Shown: piece by piece, positions 41,942 through 52,240 of the stretch
Numbering within the stretch: position 1 is the first letter of the stretch
Layout of the letters: each line of letters begins with the position of its first letter
Assembly: GCA_013423325.1 (NCBI GenBank)
Contig: BLJB01000001.1
Span: forward strand, 186,001-250,000
Direction: 5' to 3'
DNA from: Usnea hakonensis
Taxonomy: Eukaryota > Ascomycota > Lecanoromycetes > Lecanorales > Parmeliaceae
DNA: 64,000 nucleotides
Made by a program: the position numbers and the translations under genes
The notes under the pieces: model-generated
What the model saw: the letters and a program-made list of their open reading frames with translations, nothing else
Databases searched by the model: none
Told to the model about the DNA's origin: nothing

Positions 41942-44278
41942 ATGAATGACGCCCCTGGCTCTCCTCCCGGTTTGACCGGATCCAAATCCTCCAAATCCTC
42001 CTCCTACCGTTCCTCCTCCATCTCCGGCGCCGACGCTATTCTTTCAGACACTACCCATTTTGAAGACATCGGTCTTGATGGGGACCATGGTCTCTTCCGG
42101 CAGAACGTACATAGCATGGAGAAACGAACGCGGCCTGTAGTCGGCGCAGCCCCAATGGCAACTATGCGAGAGCTCACAAATGCCGGAAACAAACCATCAC
42201 ATCCTCAACTGCAAGGGCCGGTCAAAGGGCATGCCGCGACCCACTTTGCCAGTCTGCCAATCCCAGGACCCCCAAGACGGGGCTTGAGGAGTCCCTCGAC
42301 TCCCTCATTAGCTATGACGGCCATGAGCAATCACAACCGGTCTCGGAGCCCATCTCCCAATGGTGCCTTCCCAATACCCAGCTCCACAGCGAACACTGTG
42401 GCGCCCAAGAGACCAAGTCTGGTCCCTATCAAGGCTATGAATCCGCAAGTCAGGCGTGGCTCCTGGCAGCCGAGCCGAAAATCTGTCAAAGATTTGGAAG
42501 CGGAGTACAATGATTCAGACGAAGACCTTCCCGATGATGCGAGTCTCTGGAATGTACCACTCTCTCCTCGACCTCCTACTGAGCGAGCGGCGTCAATATC
42601 TGCTTCGAGTTCGCCCAAGAATTCACCACGTACAAGTCCGGAACGACCCAGTCCACCTTACACTTCCTTCCGCAATCCCCTTGCGCAGGCCCCAAATACT
42701 GCCCCGGTCCTCATGGCTAGCTCACCACTGGCAGGCGATTCAATGTCTTCGCCGTCTTCTCCTAGGAAACCCAAAACTCTCCTGCGAGGGGCTTCTACAG
42801 GGGCAATGCCCGACCGTTTCGTATTTGCCGCATCACGCACTAAATCTTGGAATGTGGCACTTTCAGAGCTGTCGGAAGAAGCTAAATCATTAACAGAAGC
42901 GTTCGAGAACAATGCTGTCTTGGCCGAACAGGCGCATGAGGAGGCAATTCAAAAAGGCGAAGCAACCTTCAGACCAAGCCAAGAAAAGCTATCAAGATCG
43001 AGGACAAGCACGGTGGAGCTCCCCCCTCTTCGGATGAATAATGTTATGATTGATCCGCTGCCTATAAGCAAAGAAAAGGAGAAGGTACTCAGCAGGACGC
43101 GACCCAGCTGGTTGCCTCCGAAGAGCCGCAAGGAGGAAAAGAAGCACTTGAAAGAGTACCAACGCATTATGGAACTATCTCTTGAAGCCGGTACGTCTGA
43201 GTCCTTAGGGCAATCATTCTGTGCTAATCTAGAGGTGTAAGAAAGGAAAAAGGCCGCCAAAGCCGCCGACTCTCAATGCGCCAAGGACGATAGCAAAAGC
43301 GCCCTTCTCCGAATATGGGAAGAACACGTACTTCCAAACTGGGACCAGGTCGTCCGGGAGCCTCGCACTCGTGAGCTGTGGTGGAGGGGAGTAGCACCCA
43401 AATCACGAGCTCAAGTCTGGCAAAAAGCCATTGGCAACGAGCTCGCGTTGACAGAAGTAACATACAAAAAGGCTCTGCAAAGGGCCAAAGATGTGGAAAC
43501 GCGGCTTGTGAATGCAGGCAAAGAAGACTTGAAGAAAGAAAAGGCTTGGTTCCACGCGATTGAAAGGGATGTCAGGGTTGCTTTTCCGGACCTCAAAATC
43601 TTCCAAAAGGGTGGCCCGCTGCATGATGGGTTGGTCGACGTCCTGATAGCATACTCAATGTACCGCTCAGACGTCGGCTACAGTCACGGCACTCACGTAA
43701 ATTCCCACCTGGAATTCATTCTTCGCAAAGCTTGGCTAACATGATTCTAGCTAACTGCGGCCCTTCTCTCCCTCATCCTCCCTGATACTACCTCGGTTTT
43801 CCTCGCGCTTTGCAATCTCCTCAACCGGCCGCTGCCACTTGCCTTTTTAACGGGCGATCCATCTGCCACTGCCAAAGCCTACGCCCTCACTGATGCTTTA
43901 CTCTCTCACAAATTTCCACGCCTCCATGCGCATCTATTCGATGCAGCACCGGCTGGGCTTGGCCTGACTGCGCATGAAGTGCTTGAGCCTATGATACGGA
44001 CCCTTTTCCTAGGTCCGGGAAATGGCTTAGGCGTGGAAATAGCGGTCCGAGTGTGGGACGTAATGGTGTTTGACGGAGATGGAGTCATCATAAGGACGGC
44101 AGTGGCAGTGTTGGGCGCGCTGGAAGGCAAGCTGTATGGAACAAAAGAGGAAGTGCTGGGGGTCCTTGGCTGGAGAGGTGGCATGGGCAAAGGCGCATGG
44201 GAGGTTGGAGGTGAAGATGATTTCATGGCATTGTTAAGAGAGGCGGGGAAGGAAGAGAGAGGGAAAGAGAATCAATGA
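41942..44278 (+). CDS. TBC-domain protein (putative Rab GTPase-activating protein)
   Basis: Exons 41942-43190, 43242-43696 and 43751-44278 give 743 residues from the ATG at 41942 (MNDAPGSPPGLTGSK). An upstream ATG at 41612 would add 110 residues of low-similarity sequence. The N-terminal half is disordered and Ser/Pro-rich. The TBC domain spans about 460-735: WWRGVAPKSRAQVWQKAIGN, the arginine-finger motif IERDVRVAFPDLKIF, then YSMYRSDVGYSHGTH and LNRPLPLAFLTGDP. The usual glutamine-finger YxQG appears here as YSHG, so the dual-finger mechanism may be altered. Intron 1 ends in an unusual GTGTAAG acceptor, forced by frame. It probably acts on a Rab in endomembrane traffic; the substrate is unknown. 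Confidence 0.85.
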
Positions 44279-44866
44279 GGTGAATGATGGGTGTCTATAT
44301 GAATGGGGTTGTATATATTCTTGCTCTTCACTGCAGGGTACTCGCACTCTACTGTACGTCTTGAACGACGAAGAGCGAGCGATGGAACATAGTCATTGGA
44401 TAGCATTGGCTGGTTGACGGTCTGGAATAATATCATTAATCCCTGTATGGTTGGTAGCCGCTGACGATCGAGATGATGACTGGTGTTGATTCAAGAGCGT
44501 TATACTCCAAGATACGGAGTACGAGTACTTGTTATCCTTCGCGTGGCTGGCACTAAGCGGTCATGGTATCTCGGGCCGGCGACACTAATGACCGTTACGC
44601 TAAATCATCGCTAAAAGATACCTTGTACTCCGTAAGATCTGACGAGATCTGGGTACTTTATGCAGATCATTATACTCTATACTCGTCCTATACATCTGAT
44701 GACATGAATCATACAGTACATACAATCTCTTTGCTGAATACTTCATACCATCACACACCACTCTGAAAGGACACACCAGCATGAATCCCAGATATTGAAA
44801 AGTACAACTCCAACTTAAACGCCGAACCCGCCTCCTCCCCCACATCTACTACCCCTCCATCCCACA
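44279..44866. other. Intergenic region between the TBC and antiporter genes
   Basis: 3' flank of the TBC gene and promoter of the antiporter gene. A pyrimidine-rich leader precedes the ATG at 44867. No other gene. Confidence 0.5.
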
Positions 44867-46330
44867 ATGTCATGGTTCAGCAAACACCTCGAATTCACCC
44901 CCACCCACTTCGTCATCCTCATCCTCTCCGCCTTCCTCCTCATCTACGCCCTCTTCTCGGCCTTCATCCGGAACCGACTCCACCTCTCGGAACCGCCCCT
45001 GGCCACCCTCGTCGGCATCGCCTTCGGGCCCGAAGGCGCCAACCTCATCAGCCCCCTCCAATGGTTCTCCGACGACATCACCCAGGAGACGGCGCGGCTG
45101 GTCGTCGCGCTGCAGTGCTTCACCGTCGGCGTCGAGCTGCCCAAACAATACTTCTCCCGCCACTGGAAGAGCGTCGGTATGATGCTGGGGCCCGTCATGA
45201 CCTTCAGCTGGCTCGTGACGGCCGCCTTCGTCTACGCCGTCCTGGGCACGGGGTTCAAGACGGCCCTCATCATCAGCGCGTGTCTCGCGCCGACGGATCC
45301 CGTGCTGGCGGCTAGCGTGCTCGCCGAGAGCCGTTTCTCGAGAAGGGTGCCCCGGAGGCTGCGGCACATGCTCAGCGCCGAGAGCGGCTGCAACGACGGC
45401 GTCAGCTTCCCCTTCCTCTACCTCGGCATCGACTTCCTCATCCAGCAGGGCCCCACGAGCGCGCTCACCGAGTGGATCCTCGGGACCGTCCTCTGGCAAT
45501 GCACCCTCGGTATTCTTGTTGGTCTTGTCATTGGTTATGGTTTCAACCGCTCCCTCCGCTACGCCTCCCGCCTCCACTACATCAGCGAAGCGCCCTTCCT
45601 GGTCTTCTACTTCCTCCTCGCCCTCTTCTCCATCGGCATCGGCTCCACCTTTGGCGTCGACGACTTCCTCGTCGCCTTCGGCGCCGGCTACGGCTTCGCC
45701 TCGGACGGCTGGTTCGCCAGCAAGACGCGCGCGACCAAACTGCCCGAGATCCTCGACCTCCTCCTCAACTCGTCCATGTTCGTCTACTTCGGCGCCATCA
45801 TCCCCTGGCGCCGCTTCTCCCCGACGGACCTCACCCCCTCCCTCACCCCGCCCCGACTCCTCGCCGCCCTGCTCCTCATCCTCTGCTTCCGCCGCATCCC
45901 CGTCCTCCTCGCCCTCAAGCCCTTCGTCCCGGACATCCGCACCTACCGCGAAGCCCTCTTCTGCGGGCACTTTGGCCCGATGGGTCTGGGAGCCCTCTTC
46001 CTCGTCATCGAAGCCCGCGCCATGCTCGAGAACGGCACCGCCGTCCCGGACCCCCACCCTCCGGATCACAACCCGCATAAAAAGTCCATCGAAACCGTGT
46101 GGCCGGTCGTCTGTTTTGTGATTCTGGGCTCGACGATGGTGCACGGGTTGTCGGTCGCGGTTATTAGCGTCGCGAGCCATTTCTCTCGCAGGAGGGGGGA
46201 GCGGGCGCCGTTGATTGGGCAGGAGTCGGAGCCGTTGTGTGGGATGGTGCATGAGGAGGGGGAGGGGGATGGGGAGAGCGAGACGAGTGTTAGTGGAGGG
46301 GAGGATCCGGATTTGAGGGATCGGGGGTGA
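44867..46330 (+). CDS. Na+/H+ antiporter, CPA1 Nha1/Sod2-type, short form
   Basis: Single exon, 487 residues, with about 12 hydrophobic segments. Characteristic motifs are FGPEGANLISP, VGVELPKQYF, SACLAPTDPVLAASVLAE, SAESGCNDGVSFPFLYLGID, FGVDDFLVAFGAGYGFASDGWF and LFCGHFGPMGLGALFLVIEA. The family exchanges Na+ (and Li+ or K+) for protons at the plasma membrane, setting cytosolic ion balance and pH. The tail after the last membrane segment is only about 55 acidic residues (PLIGQESEPLCGMVHEEGEG onward), against several hundred in budding-yeast Nha1, so it resembles the short Sod2 form. Third positions are extremely GC-rich compared with neighbours, which also opens a 518-codon antisense frame that I treat as a shadow. 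Confidence 0.93.
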   Translation: MSWFSKHLEFTPTHFVILILSAFLLIYALFSAFIRNRLHLSEPPLATLVGIAFGPEGANLISPLQWFSDDITQETARLVVALQCFTVGVELPKQYFSRHWKSVGMMLGPVMTFSWLVTAAFVYAVLGTGFKTALIISACLAPTDPVLAASVLAESRFSRRVPRRLRHMLSAESGCNDGVSFPFLYLGIDFLIQQGPTSALTEWILGTVLWQCTLGILVGLVIGYGFNRSLRYASRLHYISEAPFLVFYFLLALFSIGIGSTFGVDDFLVAFGAGYGFASDGWFASKTRATKLPEILDLLLNSSMFVYFGAIIPWRRFSPTDLTPSLTPPRLLAALLLILCFRRIPVLLALKPFVPDIRTYREALFCGHFGPMGLGALFLVIEARAMLENGTAVPDPHPPDHNPHKKSIETVWPVVCFVILGSTMVHGLSVAVISVASHFSRRRGERAPLIGQESEPLCGMVHEEGEGDGESETSVSGGEDPDLRDRG

Positions 46331-46702
46331 TGGGATGGGGGGGGTGATGAGAGTTGGTTTTACATTATGTATATAGGTAGGCATGTGCGTGCATGGCTTG
46401 GAACGGAGTTGGCAGGGGGGAAGCATCTAGCATTTATAAAGGTGGGTTTCGTTTCGGCTTGCACATGTATTCCTTCTTCCATTATCATCATCTCTTTCTT
46501 TCCAATCGACCGCATCCATCAGGAAGAAAAGCTCCACTACTCTAGCGGGCCCTTCCTACTATCCAACACATCCCTTTCCGCAATCGCAACGCCCTCACGT
46601 TCCTCACTACCGGCGAGATGAAATTCGGAGATGCTCTTCTTCTAGGAAAAATCTCAATCCTCCATCTCCCTCGCCCGCGTCACCCCTTCCACAGCCCCCC
46701 TT
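46331..46702. other. 3' flank of the antiporter gene
   Basis: About 370 bases, no supported gene. It borders the gypsy remnant. Confidence 0.5.
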
Positions 46703-47100
46703 TCATCGTATCAGGTATTGAATAGACCATCCTTTGCCCTTCCGAATCCTTCGTTTGCGTACCAACTTGTCGATCTCATACTCAGCTTCACCATCAATGG
46801 TTACTACCGAAGGGGGTGGTGAGCGATTGCGTTTGTATGGGTCAAGCTTGGGATCTGTTGCCGGTTCCAGATGGGCTACCGAAACCACGTCATGAATCCT
46901 CATGTTGGTAGGAAGCTCTAAACGATATGCCAATCTTCCAATGCGTTCAATGAGTCTCAAAGGACCTACCAACTGTGGCCCTATTTTCTTTAGACCAGAT
47001 GGTATCTGGCTTGGCATCGTAACGAGCCTTCATCTCTATTACGGCAAATGCTATGGCGTCTTTGGCGTCAATGTGAGAAGGGCGGTATTCGTGCATTGCG
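46703..47100 (-). pseudogene. Ty3/gypsy integrase C-terminus with chromodomain, remnant
   Basis: On the minus strand, 47090-47018 reads DAIAFAVIEMKARYDAK, typical of the segment after the integrase core. The frame then shifts near 47017 to SGLKKIGPQLVGPLRLIERI, RLELPTNMRIHDVVSVAHLE and a chromodomain start (YEIDKLVRKRRI...WSIQYLIR) before similarity ends near 46703. No RT, protease or LTR is visible nearby, so this is a truncated, frameshifted fossil. Confidence 0.85.
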
Positions 47101-47478
47101 GCAACAGGATTTGGAAGACGTTCATTTGATGCGGCAACAGGCTCATTTGCGACCGTAGCAGTCTCTTGTGGATGGATGACAGCGGGTGTTAGGTACTTAG
47201 GAGGCGTGCGACCGTCACGATGCTACTTCTGGTAATTTATCTTTTCGCTTACATGAAGTTCACATTGTAACAGGTCGCGAGCTTTAATCATCTAACGCAT
47301 CATTCGATTCTAATCCTGGCTTTGGCTTTAAGGAGCATACAGTAATTTGGAAGTAATGATCTAATCGATTTCTATCTATGAGCTCTTTCCCTGTAGTCCC
47401 ATCGAACGTATAGAACCAAATAAAAAACGTAATTTCTAGTCACGTATTTCCAAAATATAACGTTAAGAGCATTTCTCT
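47101..47478. other. AT-rich spacer before the minisatellite
   Basis: No gene or clear repeat seen. It probably belongs to the same transposon-derived region. Confidence 0.45.
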
Positions 47479-47504
47479 TTGGGCGCGAATCCATCATTGA
47501 GGAC

Positions 47505-48133
47505 ATTGTCTATCTTCACCGATGGCAATGTTCTTAACGTTCAAGCTACCTTCGAAGGGCATTGTCTATCTTCACCGATGGCAATGTTCTTAACGTTCAA
47601 GCCACCTTCGAAGGGCATTGTCTATCTTCACCGATGGCAATGTTCTTCACGGTCAAGCTACCTTCGAAGGCGTTGTCTATCTTCACCGATGGCAACGTTC
47701 TTCACGGTCAAGCCACCTTCGAAGGGCATTGTCTATCTTCACCGATGGCAATGTTCTTCACGGTCAAGCTACCTTCGAAGGGCATTGTCTATCTTCACCG
47801 ATGGCAACGTTCTTCACGGTTAAGCCAACCTCGAAGGGTATTGTCTATCTTCACCGATGGCAATGTTCTTTAAGCCCCCTTGGGAAGCTTCGGAAGGTGT
47901 TGTCTATCTTCACCGATGGCAATATTTTTCAAGCCACCTTCGAAGGCTATTGTCTATCTTCACCGATGACAATGTTGGGCGGCACTCACGAGGGCTATTG
48001 TCTATCTTCACCGATGGCAATGTTGGGCGGCACTCACGAGGGCTATTGTCTATCTTCATCGATGGCAATGTTGGGCGGCACTCACGAGGGCTATTGTCTA
48101 TCTTCATCAATGGCAATATTGGGCGGCACTCAC
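47505..48133. repeat. Compound minisatellite, 12 units in two families
   Basis: Twelve copies of a ~30-bp core (ATTGTCTATCTTCACCGATG followed by GCAATGTT) are joined to two kinds of spacer. Units 1-6 are about 55-56 bp with a TCAAGC(T/C)ACCTTCGAAGG spacer. Units 7 and 8 are transitional (59 and 49 bp). Units 9-12 are 48 bp with a GGGCGGCACTCACGAGGGC spacer. Units are open in several frames on both strands, so the long frames here are not evidence of a gene. Confidence 0.92.
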
Positions 48134-48143
48134 GCGCGAACTT

Positions 48144-48340
48144 GCTTTCATCGGTGTCCAGCATGAGGGTCCTATTGTCGTGTAAGTCATTCAATTCATC
48201 ATTCTAACTTGACTAACGACTGGTAAAGGTGCTATACAAATCATGCCTTGGACCAATTCTTGGAGCACCTCACCGACGTCGGCATTGAAAAGATTGTTCG
48301 GATTGGGGGTCAAAGCAAATCGACGGTGGTTAGAGTAACC
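48144..48340 (+). pseudogene. Fragment of an NFX1-type SF1 helicase
   Basis: Directly after the minisatellite the plus strand encodes FIGVQHEGPIV, then, after a probable intron (GTAAGT at about 48181 to AAG near 48229), CYTNHALDQFLEHL, TDVGIEKIVRIGGQSKS. These are the residues that follow the Walker A motif in ZNFX1/NFX1-like helicases. The Walker A motif is missing and similarity stops near 48320, so this is a broken copy. A better preserved helicase of the same class lies at 62.5-64 kb. Confidence 0.75.
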
Positions 48341-50039
48341 CTAACGGGTAGTTTCCAAGGGTGAATCCAGAACAAAGTTTGACTACACAAGAGCAAAAAA
48401 GGTGCAGGAAGGCTGATTGGTCCAAACACTTAGGGGGTTTTTCTGTTGCAACGGCCATCCAAAAACAAGAAGTCCACGAGAAGATCATCAGAAAGATTAG
48501 TGCTTCGTTCGCCATATTCGAACCAGACAAATCATATGCAATGCATAGGGAGGCACTAGGAGGTACTAAGCAGTGGTTGGGCCGGTCTCATTGCTATGGG
48601 TAGGCCGAACAGTGACCGAAGAGGTATGCTTAGGCCCATTGCCACAGCGCTAAGAAGACTCCCAAACCCCAAATAGCGATCTCATGGAGCCATGACTCAT
48701 ACGAAGTGTCTACTAGTGGAGCCATGAGTATCGTCTATAGTGAGTATCGCTATTACTAGCGCTAAGGAAAGTGCTGGTGCCGACGGAATATAGCGAGTAT
48801 GCGAGTGAGGGTCTCCTAGAGGGTCTCGATATGGCGCTACCTTGTGAAAAAACTCCGAATCGGTGTGACAGCTTGTCAAAATAGGTGATGCAGTAAGTAA
48901 GTGTACGAGCGAGTGATGGTCTCGGTAAGGCTCTACCTCGTGAAGGACCGTAACACCTCGTCAATATGGCTCCGTATCGTCCTGACTGTTATCTTGTTTA
49001 ATAGGGAGAGTAGCTTTAGGAGCACGTCCCTCAGAATCGGCCTGTAAAGGGACGAGGTATTGCTGCTGTGACGGCTTTGGTCTATACACGAGGTAATGGT
49101 GGCATTGTTGATCCTCCGAGAGCTATATAATGGGGTCATCTTGCCTGCAGAGGAATCGTTTGGCCATGAAAGAGTAGCAGTATGTCCGAATTGATTCAAA
49201 AGATTCATAAGGCGAAGACGATATTGCCCGAGTGCCTTGTGCAATTCCAAAGCAATATGAGGAATTGCGGCCAAAAGACAAATGGTATTCCTTTTCCTTC
49301 TTTACCCTGGGAGTGATACTCTAAGCGAGTGCGTCATGGGCGAATTTTATGGAGTTCCTAGGCTGAAAGGTGCCCCAAAAAATCTGCTTGAAGTACTTGA
49401 TATTGACAGCGGGGTAGTGATCAATGAGTCTAAGAAATGGCTTGTTACTTGCATGGTGGTGCGAGAAAGATACTATAGGGCTATCCCCCGCCTCAGAATC
49501 TAATGATTCGTCCTCCGAGTCCTTCCTACTGCGGCGTTTCTTTGAGTGGTGTGCTCGGTTATATTGATGCCGTAGCTTTCTTCGCAGACGAGTATTTTCG
49601 GCTTCTCTAATTGAGTCTAGCTAGAAGGCGGTGATGTTTCAGGAATTACCCGGCGGGAAGGTATGGGCGTGTTAGAGATATAATCCGGGCTGGCCGTGCG
49701 AGAGGTGTGGGGGTGCACGCTTCTGGATACGGTTCGTGGTGTTCGCTTTGCTTGATTTGGGAGGTGGGCGAGGCTTGCTTTTGGTCTTGCTGGCCTTCTT
49801 GGCCGTAGTGGTCTTGGTGGCCCTACTAGTAACGGTGGGGGGTAGCAAGTGGAGCACCGGAGCGAGTATTTATAGCTATGGCGACGACGAGGGTGGTTTG
49901 TTTGGTGAAATGGAACTGCTTATGGTATATGGAAGGCTAATGACGAATATAGGAAGCTTGCTGAGTGGATAGTGTATGTGGCCATGGCTATGAGGCTATT
50001 CCACCGAATCCATGTACCGAAACAACACCGAATCCAGTT
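48341..50039. other. Region without a recognisable gene
   Basis: Short open frames only (for example 48361-48603 plus, 48933-49274 minus, 49282-49503 plus). A partly repeated GTGA(G/T)GGTCTC...GCTCTACCT(C/T)GTGAA motif occurs near 48808 and 48911. It probably consists of decayed mobile DNA. Confidence 0.45.
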
Positions 50040-50372
50040 ATGCGATATGCGATATCTGAAATCACTAACTCCCAGTCCTACCGTGGCGACCAATTGGACG
50101 AGCCAAAACATCTGGGCAGCAGCGACCTTGGTAGTGAAGCAAGAGCATTGAATTTCCCCGATTTGCCCACAGTATTGAGAGGAAGCTCGTTCGGTTTGTA
50201 CGCTACTGGACACTTTCATCAGCATTTCGTTGCAGCGTTACTTGATATAATTCAAGACGTCGCTCCTTCTCTCGAAAGTGAAGCTCTCTCCGAGCTTATA
50301 GTTGGGCTCGTGCTAAGAAGATCCCACTACGAAAAAATAGTGCAGAGGTTCCGGCAGGAGAAAACTGACTAA
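50040..50372 (+). CDS. Small hypothetical protein (110 residues), uncertain
   Basis: Open from an ATG at 50040 to a TGA at 50370. The C-terminal half has balanced, helix-prone composition (HQHFVAALLDIIQDVAPSLE, ALSELIVGLVLRRSHYEKI), unlike neighbouring shadow frames. I recognise no family. It could be the last exon of a decayed gene. Confidence 0.3.
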   Translation: MRYAISEITNSQSYRGDQLDEPKHLGSSDLGSEARALNFPDLPTVLRGSSFGLYATGHFHQHFVAALLDIIQDVAPSLESEALSELIVGLVLRRSHYEKIVQRFRQEKTD

Positions 50373-50935
50373 GCGATCGCCTCTTCCAACTCGAATAGTA
50401 CGGCGTGATGATTTACCTCGCGAATCGAGCCTTTGAGCAGCTCGCACAGCGGAAATCATGCTGGAAGTCTAGAGTAGGTCTCGGTTGTTAGGCCTTTCCT
50501 GAAGGTCAAATATTCTTGAGCTAACATTAAAAAGCATGCGATCCTCTACTTTATAAAGTAAGTAGGCGAGTGCAAAGTATCGGGTAGCTCGGCTTCATTG
50601 CCGCAGCTGCCCTGCCGAAGTCGCGGATCCCTCGGATGCAGATCAGTGACAACTGACAAGTCTCCAAAAATGCCAAGGACAAGTCAAATGCGAGAGCGGG
50701 GAAGGCTTGCGTACAGATATAACTATATTGGCATTGATATTGACCCCGGGGTACGCGGAAAAACAAGCTCATTCTCCCGACTATAAAGTCTAGCTTATCT
50801 TATGTGGGCACTTTCCCAACGGCGTCTCTCACGACCCAATATTTCAGTTTGACATGACGCCTGCGACGCTCTGACCGCGCCATCTCTGGAATCGTCCGGC
50901 TACCATCCAGGCCTGCTGCCTCCTGCTCTACAAGC
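50373..50935. other. Intergenic region upstream of the phosphatase-like gene
   Basis: About 560 bases, no gene supported. Presumed promoter of the gene at 50936. Confidence 0.5.
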
Positions 50936-52240
50936 ATGGAATTCAAGATCGCTCGACATCTAGGGGCTATATCCCCATACTCCAAGATCTTTCAACATCC
51001 TGCCACCCCTGCTTCGCATAAGGTCGACTCGGCAGTATACCTCTTCCGTCACGGCATCATCCACGTCAACGGGCACGACTTCAACGACGGCATAGTTCCT
51101 TTCCTCCAGAAATTGCGTCGCCTCCAGGAGGCCAATTGCCTACCTAGCCACGGGCGGCTTGGCTTTCTGTCATCGTATGCCAGTTGGATCACCAAAGCCG
51201 ATGTCGGTAAGATCTCCACTTCAGGTCTGTCGCAGAGCCGTGAGCTCGGAAGTGCGTTTCGAGTCCGTTACAGTGCTTGGCTGAGTCAAGGGATGCCGGA
51301 TTCAAAGGCTTGGATGTTTGTCTGGTCAGACTCCGCGGAGAGATGTGTTCAATCCGCTCGAGCATTCGCCGAGGGGTTCACAAGCGAATCATCAGTTGAT
51401 CTGAATGATACTGTCGATCGCACATCGTCCGCTCTATGTCCAACGGCCGTAGAGACTATCGTCATCGATGGCAGCCTCTCAGAGGACCCGTGCGACAATC
51501 TAAGTTGCCACCAACGCTTCCGAGAGATCGACCAGACAGCAGGACAAGACCAGGCAGATACCTTCCTAGCCGTATACACGAAGCCTATAATTGAAAGACT
51601 TCGACCTCTTCAACATCATGACTTGCATTTGGAGCCAAGGGACATTTATGCCATGCAACTGCTCTGCTGCTACGACCTTGTAGCTGGCAGGGAATCGCCC
51701 TTTTCGGAATTTTTCGACCAGGCTGACTGGCTAGGATTCGAGTACATGCGTGACGTCAAATACCATTATTCGGAGGGCTATGGAATGACCAATCCAGGGT
51801 TATATGCGACCCCCTGGCTCGACGCAGCGATGAAGGTTCTGCGGAAACCGCTTCCCGACGAAGCACCAAACAAGAGGTTGCCACTCTGGATTGGTTTCAC
51901 GCATCGCGAAGAGATCCTCTACTTGTGCGTTCTGCTCGGAATCGCATGGCAGGGGCCTGAGCCCCCACGGACAGACCGCATCGATGAGAATCGTCGCTGG
52001 CGCGTGAGCTTGCTCGCGCCGTATCTCGGTCACATTGGGCTGGAAGTCTTCAGGACGGTCGAGAGCGTCCCACGTGTGCGCATCATCATTAACGGAGAAG
52101 TCGTTTCTGCGTTCCAGGAGCGTTTGAAGCAAGATGGCGATGGGGGATACGATATTGCGGAAGTTGAGGAATGGGTTCGGCAACGTGTCGAAAAATGGGA
52201 CGATCTGAAGGGTGGACGCGTAACATTTCTCAACAGCTAG
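50936..52240 (+). CDS. Histidine acid phosphatase-like protein with atypical catalytic motifs
   Basis: Single exon, 434 residues, no signal peptide. The N-terminal core has YLFRHGIIHVNGHDF followed by IVPFLQKLRRLQ, matching branch-2 histidine phosphatases (phytase/MINPP type). However, the usual RHGxRxP reads RHGIIHV, lacking the second arginine. A SARAFAEGF segment after SAERCVQ matches the family's second Arg block (ERCxxSA). The distal proton-donor motif, HD in phytases and HAE in MINPP, appears as FTHREEIL. So the nucleophile histidine is kept but substrate-binding positions differ. It may be intracellular and may act on an unusual phosphoester or be catalytically weak. The fold assignment is fairly secure; the activity is not. 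Confidence 0.75.
   Translation: MEFKIARHLGAISPYSKIFQHPATPASHKVDSAVYLFRHGIIHVNGHDFNDGIVPFLQKLRRLQEANCLPSHGRLGFLSSYASWITKADVGKISTSGLSQSRELGSAFRVRYSAWLSQGMPDSKAWMFVWSDSAERCVQSARAFAEGFTSESSVDLNDTVDRTSSALCPTAVETIVIDGSLSEDPCDNLSCHQRFREIDQTAGQDQADTFLAVYTKPIIERLRPLQHHDLHLEPRDIYAMQLLCCYDLVAGRESPFSEFFDQADWLGFEYMRDVKYHYSEGYGMTNPGLYATPWLDAAMKVLRKPLPDEAPNKRLPLWIGFTHREEILYLCVLLGIAWQGPEPPRTDRIDENRRWRVSLLAPYLGHIGLEVFRTVESVPRVRIIINGEVVSAFQERLKQDGDGGYDIAEVEEWVRQRVEKWDDLKGGRVTFLNS

Noticed and set aside
44870..46426. 518-codon open frame antisense to the antiporter gene
   Set aside because: It exists because the antiporter's third positions are almost all G or C, which removes stops in the reverse frame. Its product is a featureless Glu/Asp/Gly/Arg-rich string, while the sense frame is a clear transporter.
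47505..48133. Regularly repeated array resembling a CRISPR
   Set aside because: The genome is eukaryotic, the 'spacers' are themselves repeated, and there are no cas genes. It is a minisatellite.
47479..48166. Overlapping repetitive open frames of 114-182 codons in the minisatellite
   Set aside because: They are open in several frames on both strands purely because the repeat unit lacks stops. There is no start context or family similarity.
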